Shown here: piece after piece, positions 1 through 7,350 of the stretch
Layout: each line of letters starts with the position of its first letter
How positions within the stretch are numbered: the stretch's first letter is position 1
DNA from: Bacillota bacterium
Lineage (GTDB): Bacteria > Bacillota_I > Bacilli_A > Erysipelotrichales > Erysipelotrichaceae
Assembly (NCBI GenBank): GCA_030526175.1
Contig: JAUNDJ010000002.1
Span: 23,912-87,911, forward strand
Reading direction: 5' to 3'
DNA length: 64,000 nucleotides
Notes under the pieces: model-generated
What the model saw: only the letters and a program-made list of their open reading frames with translations
Databases searched by the model: none
Told to the model about the DNA's origin: nothing
Position numbers and translations under genes: made by a program

Positions 1-1
1 A

Positions 2-226
2 CGAGCAAAATTTTATCAATTCTATACAAATCGGGATTGGGGAAATGCCTCAAACTACAATATCATGATCAATACTTCTCGAGTTTCTGTAAGAGAAGCC
101 GTTGAACTATTAGCGCTTCTATACGATGAAAAGAAAGGTCATAAGAGTCTTAAGGGTGGATTTGTGGATCAATATATCCAGCATGCTGAACTTGCTACAC
201 CAAATCCTCAAGATGAAGGAATTTAA
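2..226 (+). CDS. Cytidylate kinase-like family protein, C-terminal part
   Basis: Only the last 74 codons are in the window, ending in TAA at 224-226; the gene begins upstream. The visible part contains a run resembling the tail of bacterial cytidylate kinase-like proteins: an RAKFYQFYT segment, then NYNIMINTSRVSVREAVELL, where the asparagine, serine/arginine and following helix fit the C-terminal helix and substrate-side region of the fold. The kinase P-loop would be outside the window. These proteins are related to Cmk, but many have no proven substrate. A strong terminator starts at the stop codon, so this is the last gene of its transcript. Family assignment rests on a short fragment. Confidence 0.6.
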   Translation, partial: RAKFYQFYTNRDWGNASNYNIMINTSRVSVREAVELLALLYDEKKGHKSLKGGFVDQYIQHAELATPNPQDEGI

Positions 227-252
227 ACCATGAGAATTCATGGTTTTTTCTT
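225..252 (+). terminator. Intrinsic terminator after the cytidylate kinase-like gene
   Basis: A 9-bp perfect stem (225-233 with 238-246) with a 4-nt GAAT loop is followed by a T-rich run. The stem overlaps the stop codon of the upstream gene. Confidence 0.85.
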
Positions 253-256
253 TTTA

Positions 257-286
257 GAAAAAAGAAAAAGATCTCCGAAGAGATCT
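257..286 (-). terminator. Intrinsic terminator of the purine permease gene
   Basis: A 7-bp stem, 269-275 with 280-286 around a CGAA loop, is followed on the minus strand by a T-rich tail (A-rich on plus, 257-268). It lies 14 bp after the permease stop codon and converges with the plus-strand terminator at 225-252. Confidence 0.75.
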
Positions 287-299
287 CTTTCAAAGAATC

Positions 300-1628
300 T
301 TACATAAAGAATGGTGAGATAAAGTAAATAACGAAAATTACATTTAATCCCCAAATAATCGGTGATAATTGTTTTGCACGTCCATCCGCTAACATACCAA
401 TTGTGTAAACAATGAATCCACATGCGATACCATTTGAAATAGAATACATAAGAATCATAGTAATTACAACTGTGAAAGCACTTGAAGCAACAACCATATC
501 TTTCCAATCAATGTTCGCTAATTGTTGAGCCATCATAATTCCTACTACGATAAGAGCAGGTGCTGTTACTGCATTTGTAACTGTACTTAAAATTAATGGA
601 GAAACAAAGATGGATAATAAGAAACATACTCCTGTTGTTACAGCTGTTAATCCTGTACGACCACCAACACCTACACCAGAAGTCGATTCAACGAAGCTAG
701 TAACTGTAGAAGTTCCTAAAGCAGCTCCTAATACTGTACCAACCGCATCAGCAATTAAAGCGCGTTCTCCGTTAACTAATTCACCTTTTTCATTAACTAA
801 ACCAATACTATTTCCAATCGAAATTAAAGTACCTGCTGTATCAAAAAAGTCTACGAATAATAAAGAGAAAATTACAACGATAGCACTAAATGGGTTAGCG
901 AATAATTCACCCATTCCTACCGCAAAAGCTCCAAATCCTTCCATTTGGAAATTTGTAGTTAGTGGATTGGCCGGTAATGCAGGCATTCCTTCAAATCCCA
1001 TAAATCCTAATACAATACCGATAACGGAAGTGATAACCATTCCTACGAAAACTGCCGCTGGTACTTTTTTTACAACTAATGCAATTGTTATGAATAATCC
1101 AAATACAGCTAATAATACAGTTGGTTCCGAAAGGTTTCCTAAACTTACGGCTGTAGAAGAACTAGAAACAATAATTCCAGCATTTTTGAATCCAACAAAC
1201 GCAATAAAGAATCCAATACCAGCTCCAATCGCACTTTTTAATTGCAAAGGAATCGCATTGATAATCGCTTGACGAACTCCTGTAACACTAATCACTAAGA
1301 AGAAAACTCCCGAAATAAATACTGCAGCTAATGCAGCCATCCATGAGAATCCCATTTGTAGAACAATTGTATACGCGAATAATGCGTTAACTCCCATACC
1401 TGCCGCTAACGCAACTGGATAATTCGCAATAACTCCCATTAAAATTGTTGAAACACCTGCTGAAATAGCAGTAGCTAAGAATACAGAACCTGTATCCATA
1501 CCAGCGTCCCCAAGAATTGCAGGGTTAACACCTAAAATATATGCCATTGCCAAGAATGTTGTAATACCGGCAATAATTTCAGTTTTAACCGTAGTCTTGT
1601 TTTCGCTTAAACGAAATAATTTTTCCAT
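300..1628 (-). CDS. NCS2-family purine permease (adenine/guanine/hypoxanthine type)
   Basis: This 442-residue integral membrane protein fits the AzgA/PbuG/PbuO branch of the NCS2 transporters, which import purine bases using ion gradients. It opens with a short charged stretch followed by TEIIAGITTFLAMAYIL, the family's characteristic first membrane segment, and then NPAILGDAGMD. Further on are many hydrophobic helices and a FFDTAGTLISIGNSIGL motif typical of the substrate region. I place the start at 1628 because an AGAAAGGA ribosome site lies just upstream; an in-frame extension to 1673 lacks one. No purine riboswitch can fit in the 64 bp before the gene. It is monocistronic, between its own terminator and that of ruvB. 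The exact base transported cannot be told from sequence. Confidence 0.9.
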   Translation of the reverse strand: MEKLFRLSENKTTVKTEIIAGITTFLAMAYILGVNPAILGDAGMDTGSVFLATAISAGVSTILMGVIANYPVALAAGMGVNALFAYTIVLQMGFSWMAALAAVFISGVFFLVISVTGVRQAIINAIPLQLKSAIGAGIGFFIAFVGFKNAGIIVSSSSTAVSLGNLSEPTVLLAVFGLFITIALVVKKVPAAVFVGMVITSVIGIVLGFMGFEGMPALPANPLTTNFQMEGFGAFAVGMGELFANPFSAIVVIFSLLFVDFFDTAGTLISIGNSIGLVNEKGELVNGERALIADAVGTVLGAALGTSTVTSFVESTSGVGVGGRTGLTAVTTGVCFLLSIFVSPLILSTVTNAVTAPALIVVGIMMAQQLANIDWKDMVVASSAFTVVITMILMYSISNGIACGFIVYTIGMLADGRAKQLSPIIWGLNVIFVIYFISPFFM

Positions 1629-1680
1629 AAAACTATCCTTTCTATAAACAAGAGTCATTATAAACGAGCCCATAATAAAA

Positions 1681-1707
1681 GAAAAGAACTATTTATCCAA
1701 ATAGTTC
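1681..1707 (-). terminator. Intrinsic terminator of ruvAB
   Basis: A 9-bp perfect stem (1686-1694 with 1699-1707), 4-nt loop, and TTTTC tail on the minus strand. The hairpin overlaps the ruvB stop codon. Confidence 0.75.
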
Positions 1708-2700
1708 TTGTTGATATTCAATATGTAAATGTTCATACGCTTTTGGGGTCGCAATACGTCCTCTTGGAGTACGGTTGATAAAACCGATTTGAAGAAGATA
1801 TGGCTCGTATACATCTTCAATTGTCATACTTTCTTCACCAATGGAAGATGCCAACGCTTCCAATCCAACTGGTCCTCCTTTAAAACGTTCGATAATCCCT
1901 CGTAAATATTTATGGTCGACACTATCCAATCCGAGATGGTCAACACGGAGACGATCTAATGCATCTTGAGCGACTTCTAAAGAAATAATTCCTTCGTTAT
2001 ATACTTGCGCAAAATCGCGAACGCGACGGAACAAACGATTGGCAATACGAGGTGTGCCACGAGAACGAAGCGCTACTTCTTTTACGGCTTCTGGTTCAAT
2101 TTCTGTATGCATAACTCGAGCCGTTCGAGCTACTATGTTGGATAAATCTTCCAAATCATAATATTCCAATTGACTAGTAATTCCAAAACGGTCTCGTAAT
2201 GGTGCGCTTAAATCACCAGCACGAGTGGTTGCTCCTACGAGTGTAAAAGGCGGAAGAGCTAAACGAATATTGTGAATCGAAGCACTGTCTTTTCCCACAA
2301 CAATATCTAAACAATAGTCTTCCATAGCCGAATATAAGATCTCTTCGACAGGTTTTGGCAAACGGTGAATTTCATCAATAAAAAGAACATCTCCTGCTTC
2401 CAATTGTGAAAGAATAGCAGCCAAGTCTCCACTTTTTTCAATAGCCGGTCCACTTGCGGTTTTCAGAGTTCCACCCATTTCATTGGCTAAAATATAAGCC
2501 AATGTTGTTTTTCCTAAGCCTGGAGGCCCATAAAACAACACATGATCCAAAGCCTCATTTCTTTGTCGTGCAGCTTGAATAAATACTTCTAAATTTCTTT
2601 TTAAATTTTTTTGACCAATATATTCTTTTAACGAAGACGGACGTAGCGTTTGTTCTATTGAATCGCCTTCCATCTCTCTTGCGTCTACTTCTCTATTCAA
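1693..2700 (-). CDS. ruvB: Holliday junction branch migration helicase RuvB
   Basis: RuvB is the hexameric AAA+ motor that drives branch migration of Holliday junctions with RuvA. The 335-residue product has full family length: Walker [10 protein letters not shown] near residues 58-66, Walker [11 protein letters not shown], the sensor/arginine-finger segment [18 protein letters not shown], and the C-terminal winged helix ending near [15 protein letters not shown]. The start is a TTG at 2698-2700, directly abutting the ruvA stop codon, with an AAGGAGGG site 6 nt upstream; an internal Met at residue 10 is the only alternative and has no such site. The spacing implies translational coupling with ruvA. 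RuvC is not in the window, as expected for many Firmicutes. Confidence 0.97.
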   Translation of the reverse strand: MNREVDAREMEGDSIEQTLRPSSLKEYIGQKNLKRNLEVFIQAARQRNEALDHVLFYGPPGLGKTTLAYILANEMGGTLKTASGPAIEKSGDLAAILSQLEAGDVLFIDEIHRLPKPVEEILYSAMEDYCLDIVVGKDSASIHNIRLALPPFTLVGATTRAGDLSAPLRDRFGITSQLEYYDLEDLSNIVARTARVMHTEIEPEAVKEVALRSRGTPRIANRLFRRVRDFAQVYNEGIISLEVAQDALDRLRVDHLGLDSVDHKYLRGIIERFKGGPVGLEALASSIGEESMTIEDVYEPYLLQIGFINRTPRGRIATPKAYEHLHIEYQQELFG

Positions 2701-3288
2701 CTAAAACCCTCCTTTTCGTTTTGCGATCATTCCTAGAGCCATTCGTAACATAGAATCTACATTTAAGTCTTCTCTAGGCGATAATTCTTTTTTAATATCC
2801 GTTAACTGGTTGGCACGATATCCAAGAGCTACAAGTGCTTCTTGCACTTCGTCCCAAACTGGATTTTTTGTCTTTACATCACTAGTTGTTTCTACAGAAA
2901 CAAATTTGCCTTTTAAGTCCAATACGATTTGACTTGCGGTTTTTGCCCCAATTCCAGGTAAAGACTTTAATCGTTTTACATCATCATTTTCAATCGCTTC
3001 TATCATTTCGGCTCCTGAACATGCCGAGAACAAATTAAGAGCAGTTTTAGGTCCTATCCCTTTTACATTAATAAGGCGAATAAACACTTCGTAATCGGCT
3101 TCTTTCAAAAATCCAAATAGAAGACTCGCATCTTCCCGGACTTGATGATACGTGTATAAGAACACATTGTCTTCGATTTTAAATCCATAAGGATTCGCAA
3201 CAAACACTTCGTATCCGACACCATGGACATCGATGACTACACTTTCTTTTCGTATGATACGTATATTTCCTTGTACAAAACCAATCAT
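2701..3288 (-). CDS. ruvA: Holliday junction DNA helicase subunit RuvA
   Basis: RuvA binds four-way junctions and loads RuvB. The 195-residue protein starts with the OB-fold segment MIGFVQGNIRIIRKESVVIDVHGVGYE (described here as residues 1-27, split by the family's VxGVGY pattern) and carries two helix-hairpin-helix motifs, GIGPKTALNLF around residue 77 and GIGAKTASQIV around residue 112. The C-terminal domain III that touches RuvB follows an acidic linker. The ATG at 3286-3288 is preceded by AAGGAGAA. It is the first gene of the ruvAB unit. Confidence 0.96.
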   Translation of the reverse strand: MIGFVQGNIRIIRKESVVIDVHGVGYEVFVANPYGFKIEDNVFLYTYHQVREDASLLFGFLKEADYEVFIRLINVKGIGPKTALNLFSACSGAEMIEAIENDDVKRLKSLPGIGAKTASQIVLDLKGKFVSVETTSDVKTKNPVWDEVQEALVALGYRANQLTDIKKELSPREDLNVDSMLRMALGMIAKRKGGF

Positions 3289-3350
3289 AAATTCTCCTTA
3301 AGCTATTTCTATTATAGGGGAAAGAAAGATTATTTCCATCTTTTCTTTTT

Positions 3351-4097
3351 TTATCCAATATCCAATTCTACTGGACAATGATCACTTCCAAAAATATCCG
3401 TTAAAATCTTTGAATCTTGTACACGATCCATGAGTTCTGGAGAAGCTAACCAATAATCAATTCTCCATCCAGCGTTTTTCTCTCTAGCTTTAAAACGATA
3501 GCTCCACCAGGAATATTCCACTTTTTCTGGATAAAGCGTACGATAAGTATCTTTTAGGAAAGACAATAAATTCTTTTTAAAGCTTTCTCTTTCTTCATCG
3601 GTAAATCCGGCATTGCGACGATTTGTCTTTGGATTTTTAATATCAATTTCTTCGTTGGCAACATTTAAATCTCCACAAACCAAGACAGGTTTTGATAAAG
3701 ATTTAATATATTTCGCAAACGCTTGATCCCATTCCATACGATAATCTAAGCGTTTCAAGCCATCACCAGAATTTGGTGTATATACAGTAACCAAATAATA
3801 GTCTTTCAATTCTATTGTGATTACTCTTCCTTCTGTATCGTGTTCCTCTATCCCAATTCCATACGAAACAGAAAGAGGTTCTTCTTTACAAAAAATCATT
3901 GTTCCAGAATACCCTTTTCTTTGCGCACTATATTTATATTGATATGGATAATATTCACAATCCACTTCTATTTGATCTGGTTGTGCTTTCGTTTCTTGTA
4001 TACAAAATACATCTGCATTTAGGGCATATAGAATTTCTACAAAATCTTTTTTCATAACAGCACGAATGCCATTCACATTCCAAGATATATATTTCAT
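3351..4097 (-). CDS. exoA: Exodeoxyribonuclease III / AP endonuclease
   Basis: An Xth/ExoA-type enzyme that cleaves at abasic sites and removes 3' blocking groups during base-excision repair. All signatures of the exonuclease-endonuclease-phosphatase fold are seen in the 248 residues: SWNVNGIRA at the N-terminus, FCIQETKAQ with the metal-binding Glu at residue 35, CGDLNVANEEIDI with catalytic Asp/Asn, a WRIDYWLAS segment and the C-terminal SDHCPVEL with the catalytic His. The ATG at 4095-4097 has an AAGGAA site about 9 nt upstream. It appears monocistronic. Together with nth at 8852 it supplies two steps of the same repair pathway. Confidence 0.96.
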   Translation of the reverse strand: MKYISWNVNGIRAVMKKDFVEILYALNADVFCIQETKAQPDQIEVDCEYYPYQYKYSAQRKGYSGTMIFCKEEPLSVSYGIGIEEHDTEGRVITIELKDYYLVTVYTPNSGDGLKRLDYRMEWDQAFAKYIKSLSKPVLVCGDLNVANEEIDIKNPKTNRRNAGFTDEERESFKKNLLSFLKDTYRTLYPEKVEYSWWSYRFKAREKNAGWRIDYWLASPELMDRVQDSKILTDIFGSDHCPVELDIG

Positions 4098-4173
4098 TGT
4101 ATAATGTTCCTTTTCTAATTCTTAAAAAGTATACAACAATTTTATTTTGAGTTCCAATATTGTGATTATGTAT

Positions 4174-4186
4174 TATAATAGCTATA
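4174..4186 (+). promoter_or_regulatory. -10 element placed for a leaderless transcript
   Basis: A perfect TATAAT at 4174-4179 ends 6 nt before the ATG of the DUF1836 gene. No Shine-Dalgarno sequence can be seen. A start site 7 nt after the -10 would fall on the A of the ATG. No good -35 hexamer is apparent at 16-18 bp. Confidence 0.5.
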
Positions 4187-4695
4187 TGACAAAAGAACAA
4201 ATCAAAAGTAATTTAATTAAATATCATATTCCAAGATGGGAAGATTTACCTAGTTTTGATATTTATATGGATCAAGTTATATATTTTATCAATAATGGAT
4301 TGGCTCCACTATACTTTAGCGATGATAAAATCATCACCAACAGTATGGTGAATAACTACGTAAAAAGCAGCATCGTCACTCCACCAATAAAAAAGCATTA
4401 TAAACAATATCATTTAGCGTACTTGATTGTTGTTTGTTTAATGAAACGATGTTATTCCTTAACAGAGATTTCCAATTTATTAAAAATATATCGAAATCGT
4501 TCGGATGCGAGTGTTGCCCAAGCATATAACGAATTTGTGGAGGTTTTCGAATCTTATTTACATGAAATCATGGAAAAAGGGCAAATCACACAACATACGG
4601 AACATGTCGAAAATTACTATCAATTAATGGACAATGTAATTAAATCTATCGTTTATAAAATTTATGCAGAAATAGAAATTTCTTATTTAACGTAA
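4186..4695 (+). CDS. DUF1836 family putative transcriptional regulator
   Basis: The 169-residue product matches the DUF1836 pattern seen across low-GC Firmicutes: an N-terminal helix, then IPRWEDLPSFDIYMDQVI, then a variable loop and a region of helices (HLAYLIVVCLMKRCYSLTEI followed by NLLK) that looks like a winged-helix or MerR-like DNA-binding region. Function is not established for the family; DNA binding is inference. I start it at the ATG at 4186 because the family begins about ten residues before IPRW; an upstream TTG at 4147 would add thirteen unlikely residues. There is no ribosome site, but a -10 element lies 6 nt before the ATG. It is monocistronic and converges with the thioredoxin-like gene. 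Confidence 0.75.
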   Translation: MTKEQIKSNLIKYHIPRWEDLPSFDIYMDQVIYFINNGLAPLYFSDDKIITNSMVNNYVKSSIVTPPIKKHYKQYHLAYLIVVCLMKRCYSLTEISNLLKIYRNRSDASVAQAYNEFVEVFESYLHEIMEKGQITQHTEHVENYYQLMDNVIKSIVYKIYAEIEISYLT

Positions 4696-4725
4696 AAAAG
4701 GATGGTCATCATCATCCTTTTTTTT
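4694..4725. terminator. Bidirectional terminator
   Basis: An 8-bp stem (4697-4704 with 4713-4720) has A-runs on its left and T-runs on its right, so it can end both the DUF1836 transcript and the convergent thioredoxin-like transcript. It overlaps both stop codons. Confidence 0.8.
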
Positions 4726-5224
4726 GATACGTCTCTATGAATTCCCAAAAATCTTGCATATCTGCCTGATTAAAATCAATGACAGTTTCAACATTCCAAA
4801 TCGATACCGCAGCATTTAATTCACTAAATCCAACAGCTGCCGATAACACTTTTCCTTCTTTAAAAGCATAAAACGTTGGTGTGTAATAAAATCCTGGATA
4901 CGCTTTTAAAAACTCTTGTCCTATTTCACTGTCTGCTAACAACATGTCGCCTTCTTCATTTGTTTTTAATTCCCAATCTGTACAATCCAAACGATATAGA
5001 ACTACATTAGGATGTTCTTGTTTCGTTTCTTCAACATAATTTGTCACTTTCTCACAAAATGGACAATTCTCTCTATAAACCTCAACCACAAATGTTTCCT
5101 TGTTATTTATTTTTTCTACCAATTCTTCATACGAAATCTCTATTTCTTCATAGTCTTTTTTTTGTACACATCCTGTAAGCATTAATAGAGTACACAACAA
5201 AAGACAGAACCATTTCTTTAACAC
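4712..5224 (-). CDS. Thioredoxin-like lipoprotein with CPFC motif
   Basis: A 170-residue extracytoplasmic protein. It begins with a lipoprotein signal: a Lys-Lys N-region, a hydrophobic core and the lipobox LMLTGC, giving a predicted lipidated Cys at residue 19. The mature part has VVEVYRENCPFCEKV, with a CxxC redox pair in the thioredoxin position, and later YTPTFYAF with the cis-proline expected near the active site. It probably reduces or oxidises thiols on the outer face of the membrane; partners are unknown. The start is a GTG at 5222-5224 behind an AGGAGG site about 9 nt upstream; there is no ATG nearby. It is transcribed away from coaBC. Confidence 0.85.
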   Translation of the reverse strand: MLKKWFCLLLCTLLMLTGCVQKKDYEEIEISYEELVEKINNKETFVVEVYRENCPFCEKVTNYVEETKQEHPNVVLYRLDCTDWELKTNEEGDMLLADSEIGQEFLKAYPGFYYTPTFYAFKEGKVLSAAVGFSELNAAVSIWNVETVIDFNQADMQDFWEFIETYQKKG

Positions 5225-5267
5225 TATGTTCTTCCTCCTAGGTATACTATCTCATTCTAGCACAAAA

Positions 5268-5301
5268 GTATCTTGAGATACCATTCTAACTAAAGTATAA
5301 T
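5268..5301 (+). promoter_or_regulatory. coaBC promoter with overlapping palindrome
   Basis: A -35 TTGAGA at 5273-5278 and a -10 TATAAT at 5296-5301 are separated by exactly 17 bp, near-consensus sigma-A. A perfect inverted repeat, GTATCT-TG-AGATAC at 5268-5281, covers the -35 box and could be a repressor site; no regulator can be named. Confidence 0.75.
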
Positions 5302-5330
5302 ATTTACTGATAAAAAATCGAGGATGTATT

Positions 5331-6536
5331 ATGAAAAAGAAGAATATTTTGATTGGTGTTACTGGCGGTATTGCTGCTTATAAAGCTTGTGATCTAGTTA
5401 GTACATTATCTAAAAATAAGAATTTTGATATCAAAGTCATGATGACAAAAAATGCAACACAGTTTGTTTCTCCCATGACCTTTGAAGCTCTTTCTCATCA
5501 TAAAGTCGAAACGAGTCTTTTTGATGAAGAAAATGAAGACCCAATTGCACATATTTCGCTCGCAACTTGGGCTGACATTTGCGTATTAGTACCTGCAACC
5601 GCAAATATTATCGCAAAAGTCGTACATGGCATTGCGGATGATATGGTTTCCACAACATTTTTAGCTTGTCATACAAAAAAGATGATTTGTCCAGCTATGA
5701 ATACACATATGTATGAAAATGAAGTCACGCAACAAAATTTGAAGAAAGCCAAAGAACTAGGCTATGTGATTGTGGATCCAGCCTATGGACATTTAGCTTG
5801 CAATGTGGATGGAAAAGGAAAACTTGCTACCGTCAAAGATATTGTCTTTGCGATTGAAAAAGAATTAAGCGAACCATTTTTAAAAGGAAAAAATATTTTG
5901 ATTTCCGCTGGTCCAACACAAGAAGCCTTAGATCCTGTTCGTTTCATTTCGAATCATTCTTCGGGTAAACAAGGATATTCAATCGCTCGTCAAGCTATTA
6001 TGGCAGGAGCCAATGTTACCATTGTTTCTGGACCAGTAAACCAAGAGCCAATCGAAGGAGCAACAATTGTTCCTGTAACAAGTGCACAAGATATGTTTGA
6101 AGCTATCACTTCTCGTTTGGAAGAAACCGATTATATCATTATGGCTGCAGCTGTCGCTGATTATCGTCCAGAAATCGTCGCAGATCATAAAATTAAAAAA
6201 GCCGATTCTACTTTAGATGTCCATTTTGTAAAAAATCCAGATATATTAGCTTATATTGGAGAAAGAAAGCGTCCAAATCAAATTGTTTGTGGTTTTGCGA
6301 TGGAAACACAAGATTTGGATAAAAACGGAAGAGAAAAGCTTATTAAAAAGAATTGTGACATGTTGATTGCCAACAATTTATTTACAGAAGGAGCCGGTTT
6401 TAAAACAGATACAAACGTTGTTACGCTAATTCGTAAAGACTCCATGGAACATCTTCCAAAATTGACAAAAGTTGAATTGGGTCTAAAAATATTAAAAACG
6501 ATGAAAGAAATAGAAGAAGAGGTTGTATCATGTTAG
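5331..6536 (+). CDS. coaBC: Bifunctional phosphopantothenoylcysteine decarboxylase / phosphopantothenate-cysteine ligase
   Basis: CoaBC makes 4'-phosphopantetheine from phosphopantothenate and cysteine in two steps of coenzyme A synthesis. The 401-residue protein has both domains. The N-terminal flavoprotein CoaC half (about 1-185) opens with ILIGVTGGIAAYKACDL and carries the PAMNTHMYEN motif of the FMN decarboxylases. The C-terminal CoaB half begins at about residue 190 with ISAGPTQEALDPVRFISNHS, and has the MAAAVADYRP and KIKK nucleotide-handling segments. The ATG at 5331 follows an AGGA site and a strong promoter. It overlaps coaX by 7 nt, so the two pathway genes are coupled. Confidence 0.97.
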   Translation: MKKKNILIGVTGGIAAYKACDLVSTLSKNKNFDIKVMMTKNATQFVSPMTFEALSHHKVETSLFDEENEDPIAHISLATWADICVLVPATANIIAKVVHGIADDMVSTTFLACHTKKMICPAMNTHMYENEVTQQNLKKAKELGYVIVDPAYGHLACNVDGKGKLATVKDIVFAIEKELSEPFLKGKNILISAGPTQEALDPVRFISNHSSGKQGYSIARQAIMAGANVTIVSGPVNQEPIEGATIVPVTSAQDMFEAITSRLEETDYIIMAAAVADYRPEIVADHKIKKADSTLDVHFVKNPDILAYIGERKRPNQIVCGFAMETQDLDKNGREKLIKKNCDMLIANNLFTEGAGFKTDTNVVTLIRKDSMEHLPKLTKVELGLKILKTMKEIEEEVVSC

Positions 6537-7294
6537 TGGCTATTGATATTGGAAATACAAACATTACCATTGGGTTATTTGATGATAAATTGATTAAACA
6601 GAATTATCGAATTACGACAAAAGTTAGAAGAACAAGCGACGAATATGGATTGATGCTTCAACAATTTTTAACTTTTGCGAATGTAACTCGTGAAGATATC
6701 GATGACATCATCATTTCTAGCGTTGTTCCAAAAGTTATGCACTCTTTTAAAAATGGTGTTATTAAAGTATTTGGAATCGAACCAATGATCTTATCTCCCG
6801 ATTCCAAAACAGGCATCAATGTTACTTTAGAAAATCCTAGAAGTGTTGGATTAGATCGTATTGCCGATTGTGCAGGAGCTTATAGTCAATATGGAGGAAA
6901 CATCTTAGTTATTGATTTTGGAACAGCTACAACATATAACTATGTGGATAAAGATGGTAATTTCAGTTCTGGACTCATTTCTGTTGGTATTGAAACAGCT
7001 GCATCGGCGCTTTCTTCAAACACTTCACAATTACCAGAAATAGCGATTAAAAAACCTGAAAAAATCATGGCTACCAATACGCACGAAGAAATGGAAGCAG
7101 GAATCTTCTATCTTTATGTAGGTGGTGTAGACTATATCATTTCGGAATATAAAAAAGTCGCTGGTGATGACATGCGTGTAATCACAACAGGTGGTTTAGG
7201 ACGCGTAATTTACCAACATGTCAAACAAATTGACGTATACGATCCAGGACTTATTTTTAAAGGACTAAAAGTAATTTACGACATGAACAAATAG
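6530..7294 (+). CDS. coaX: Type III pantothenate kinase
   Basis: CoaX phosphorylates pantothenate, the first step of coenzyme A synthesis; this type is not feedback-inhibited by CoA. The 254 residues show the ASKHA-fold signatures: LVAIDIGNTNITIGLF at the N-terminus (phosphate-binding loop with the catalytic Asp), PRSVGLDRIADCAGA, LVIDFGTATTYNYVD and a late VITTGGLG segment. It begins inside the end of coaBC. It is followed directly by a terminator, so the transcript is coaBC-coaX. Confidence 0.97.
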   Translation: MLVAIDIGNTNITIGLFDDKLIKQNYRITTKVRRTSDEYGLMLQQFLTFANVTREDIDDIIISSVVPKVMHSFKNGVIKVFGIEPMILSPDSKTGINVTLENPRSVGLDRIADCAGAYSQYGGNILVIDFGTATTYNYVDKDGNFSSGLISVGIETAASALSSNTSQLPEIAIKKPEKIMATNTHEEMEAGIFYLYVGGVDYIISEYKKVAGDDMRVITTGGLGRVIYQHVKQIDVYDPGLIFKGLKVIYDMNK

Positions 7295-7314
7295 AACCTT
7301 CGGGTTCTTTTTTT
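7293..7314 (+). terminator. Terminator of coaBC-coaX
   Basis: A 6-bp stem (7293-7298 with 7303-7308) is closed by a C(TTCG)G tetraloop and followed by a run of T residues. It starts within the coaX stop codon. Confidence 0.85.
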
Positions 7315-7320
7315 CATATC

Positions 7321-7349
7321 AAAGAAAAAAAAGGTCAATTCTGACCTTT
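7321..7349 (-). terminator. Terminator of the FHA gene and the long minus-strand operon
   Basis: An 8-bp perfect stem (7330-7337 with 7342-7349) with a 4-nt loop is followed on the minus strand by a T-rich tail. It marks the end of the collinear gene run that begins at murF. Confidence 0.85.
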
Positions 7350-7350
7350 C

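Noticed and set aside
610..1272. A 220-residue plus-strand reading frame inside the permease gene
   Set aside because: It is the antisense shadow of a well-supported membrane protein, has Pro/Thr-rich composition and no ribosome site.
1629..1692. A purine riboswitch ahead of the purine permease
   Set aside because: Only 64 bp separate the start codon from the ruvB terminator region and no aptamer-like stems are seen.
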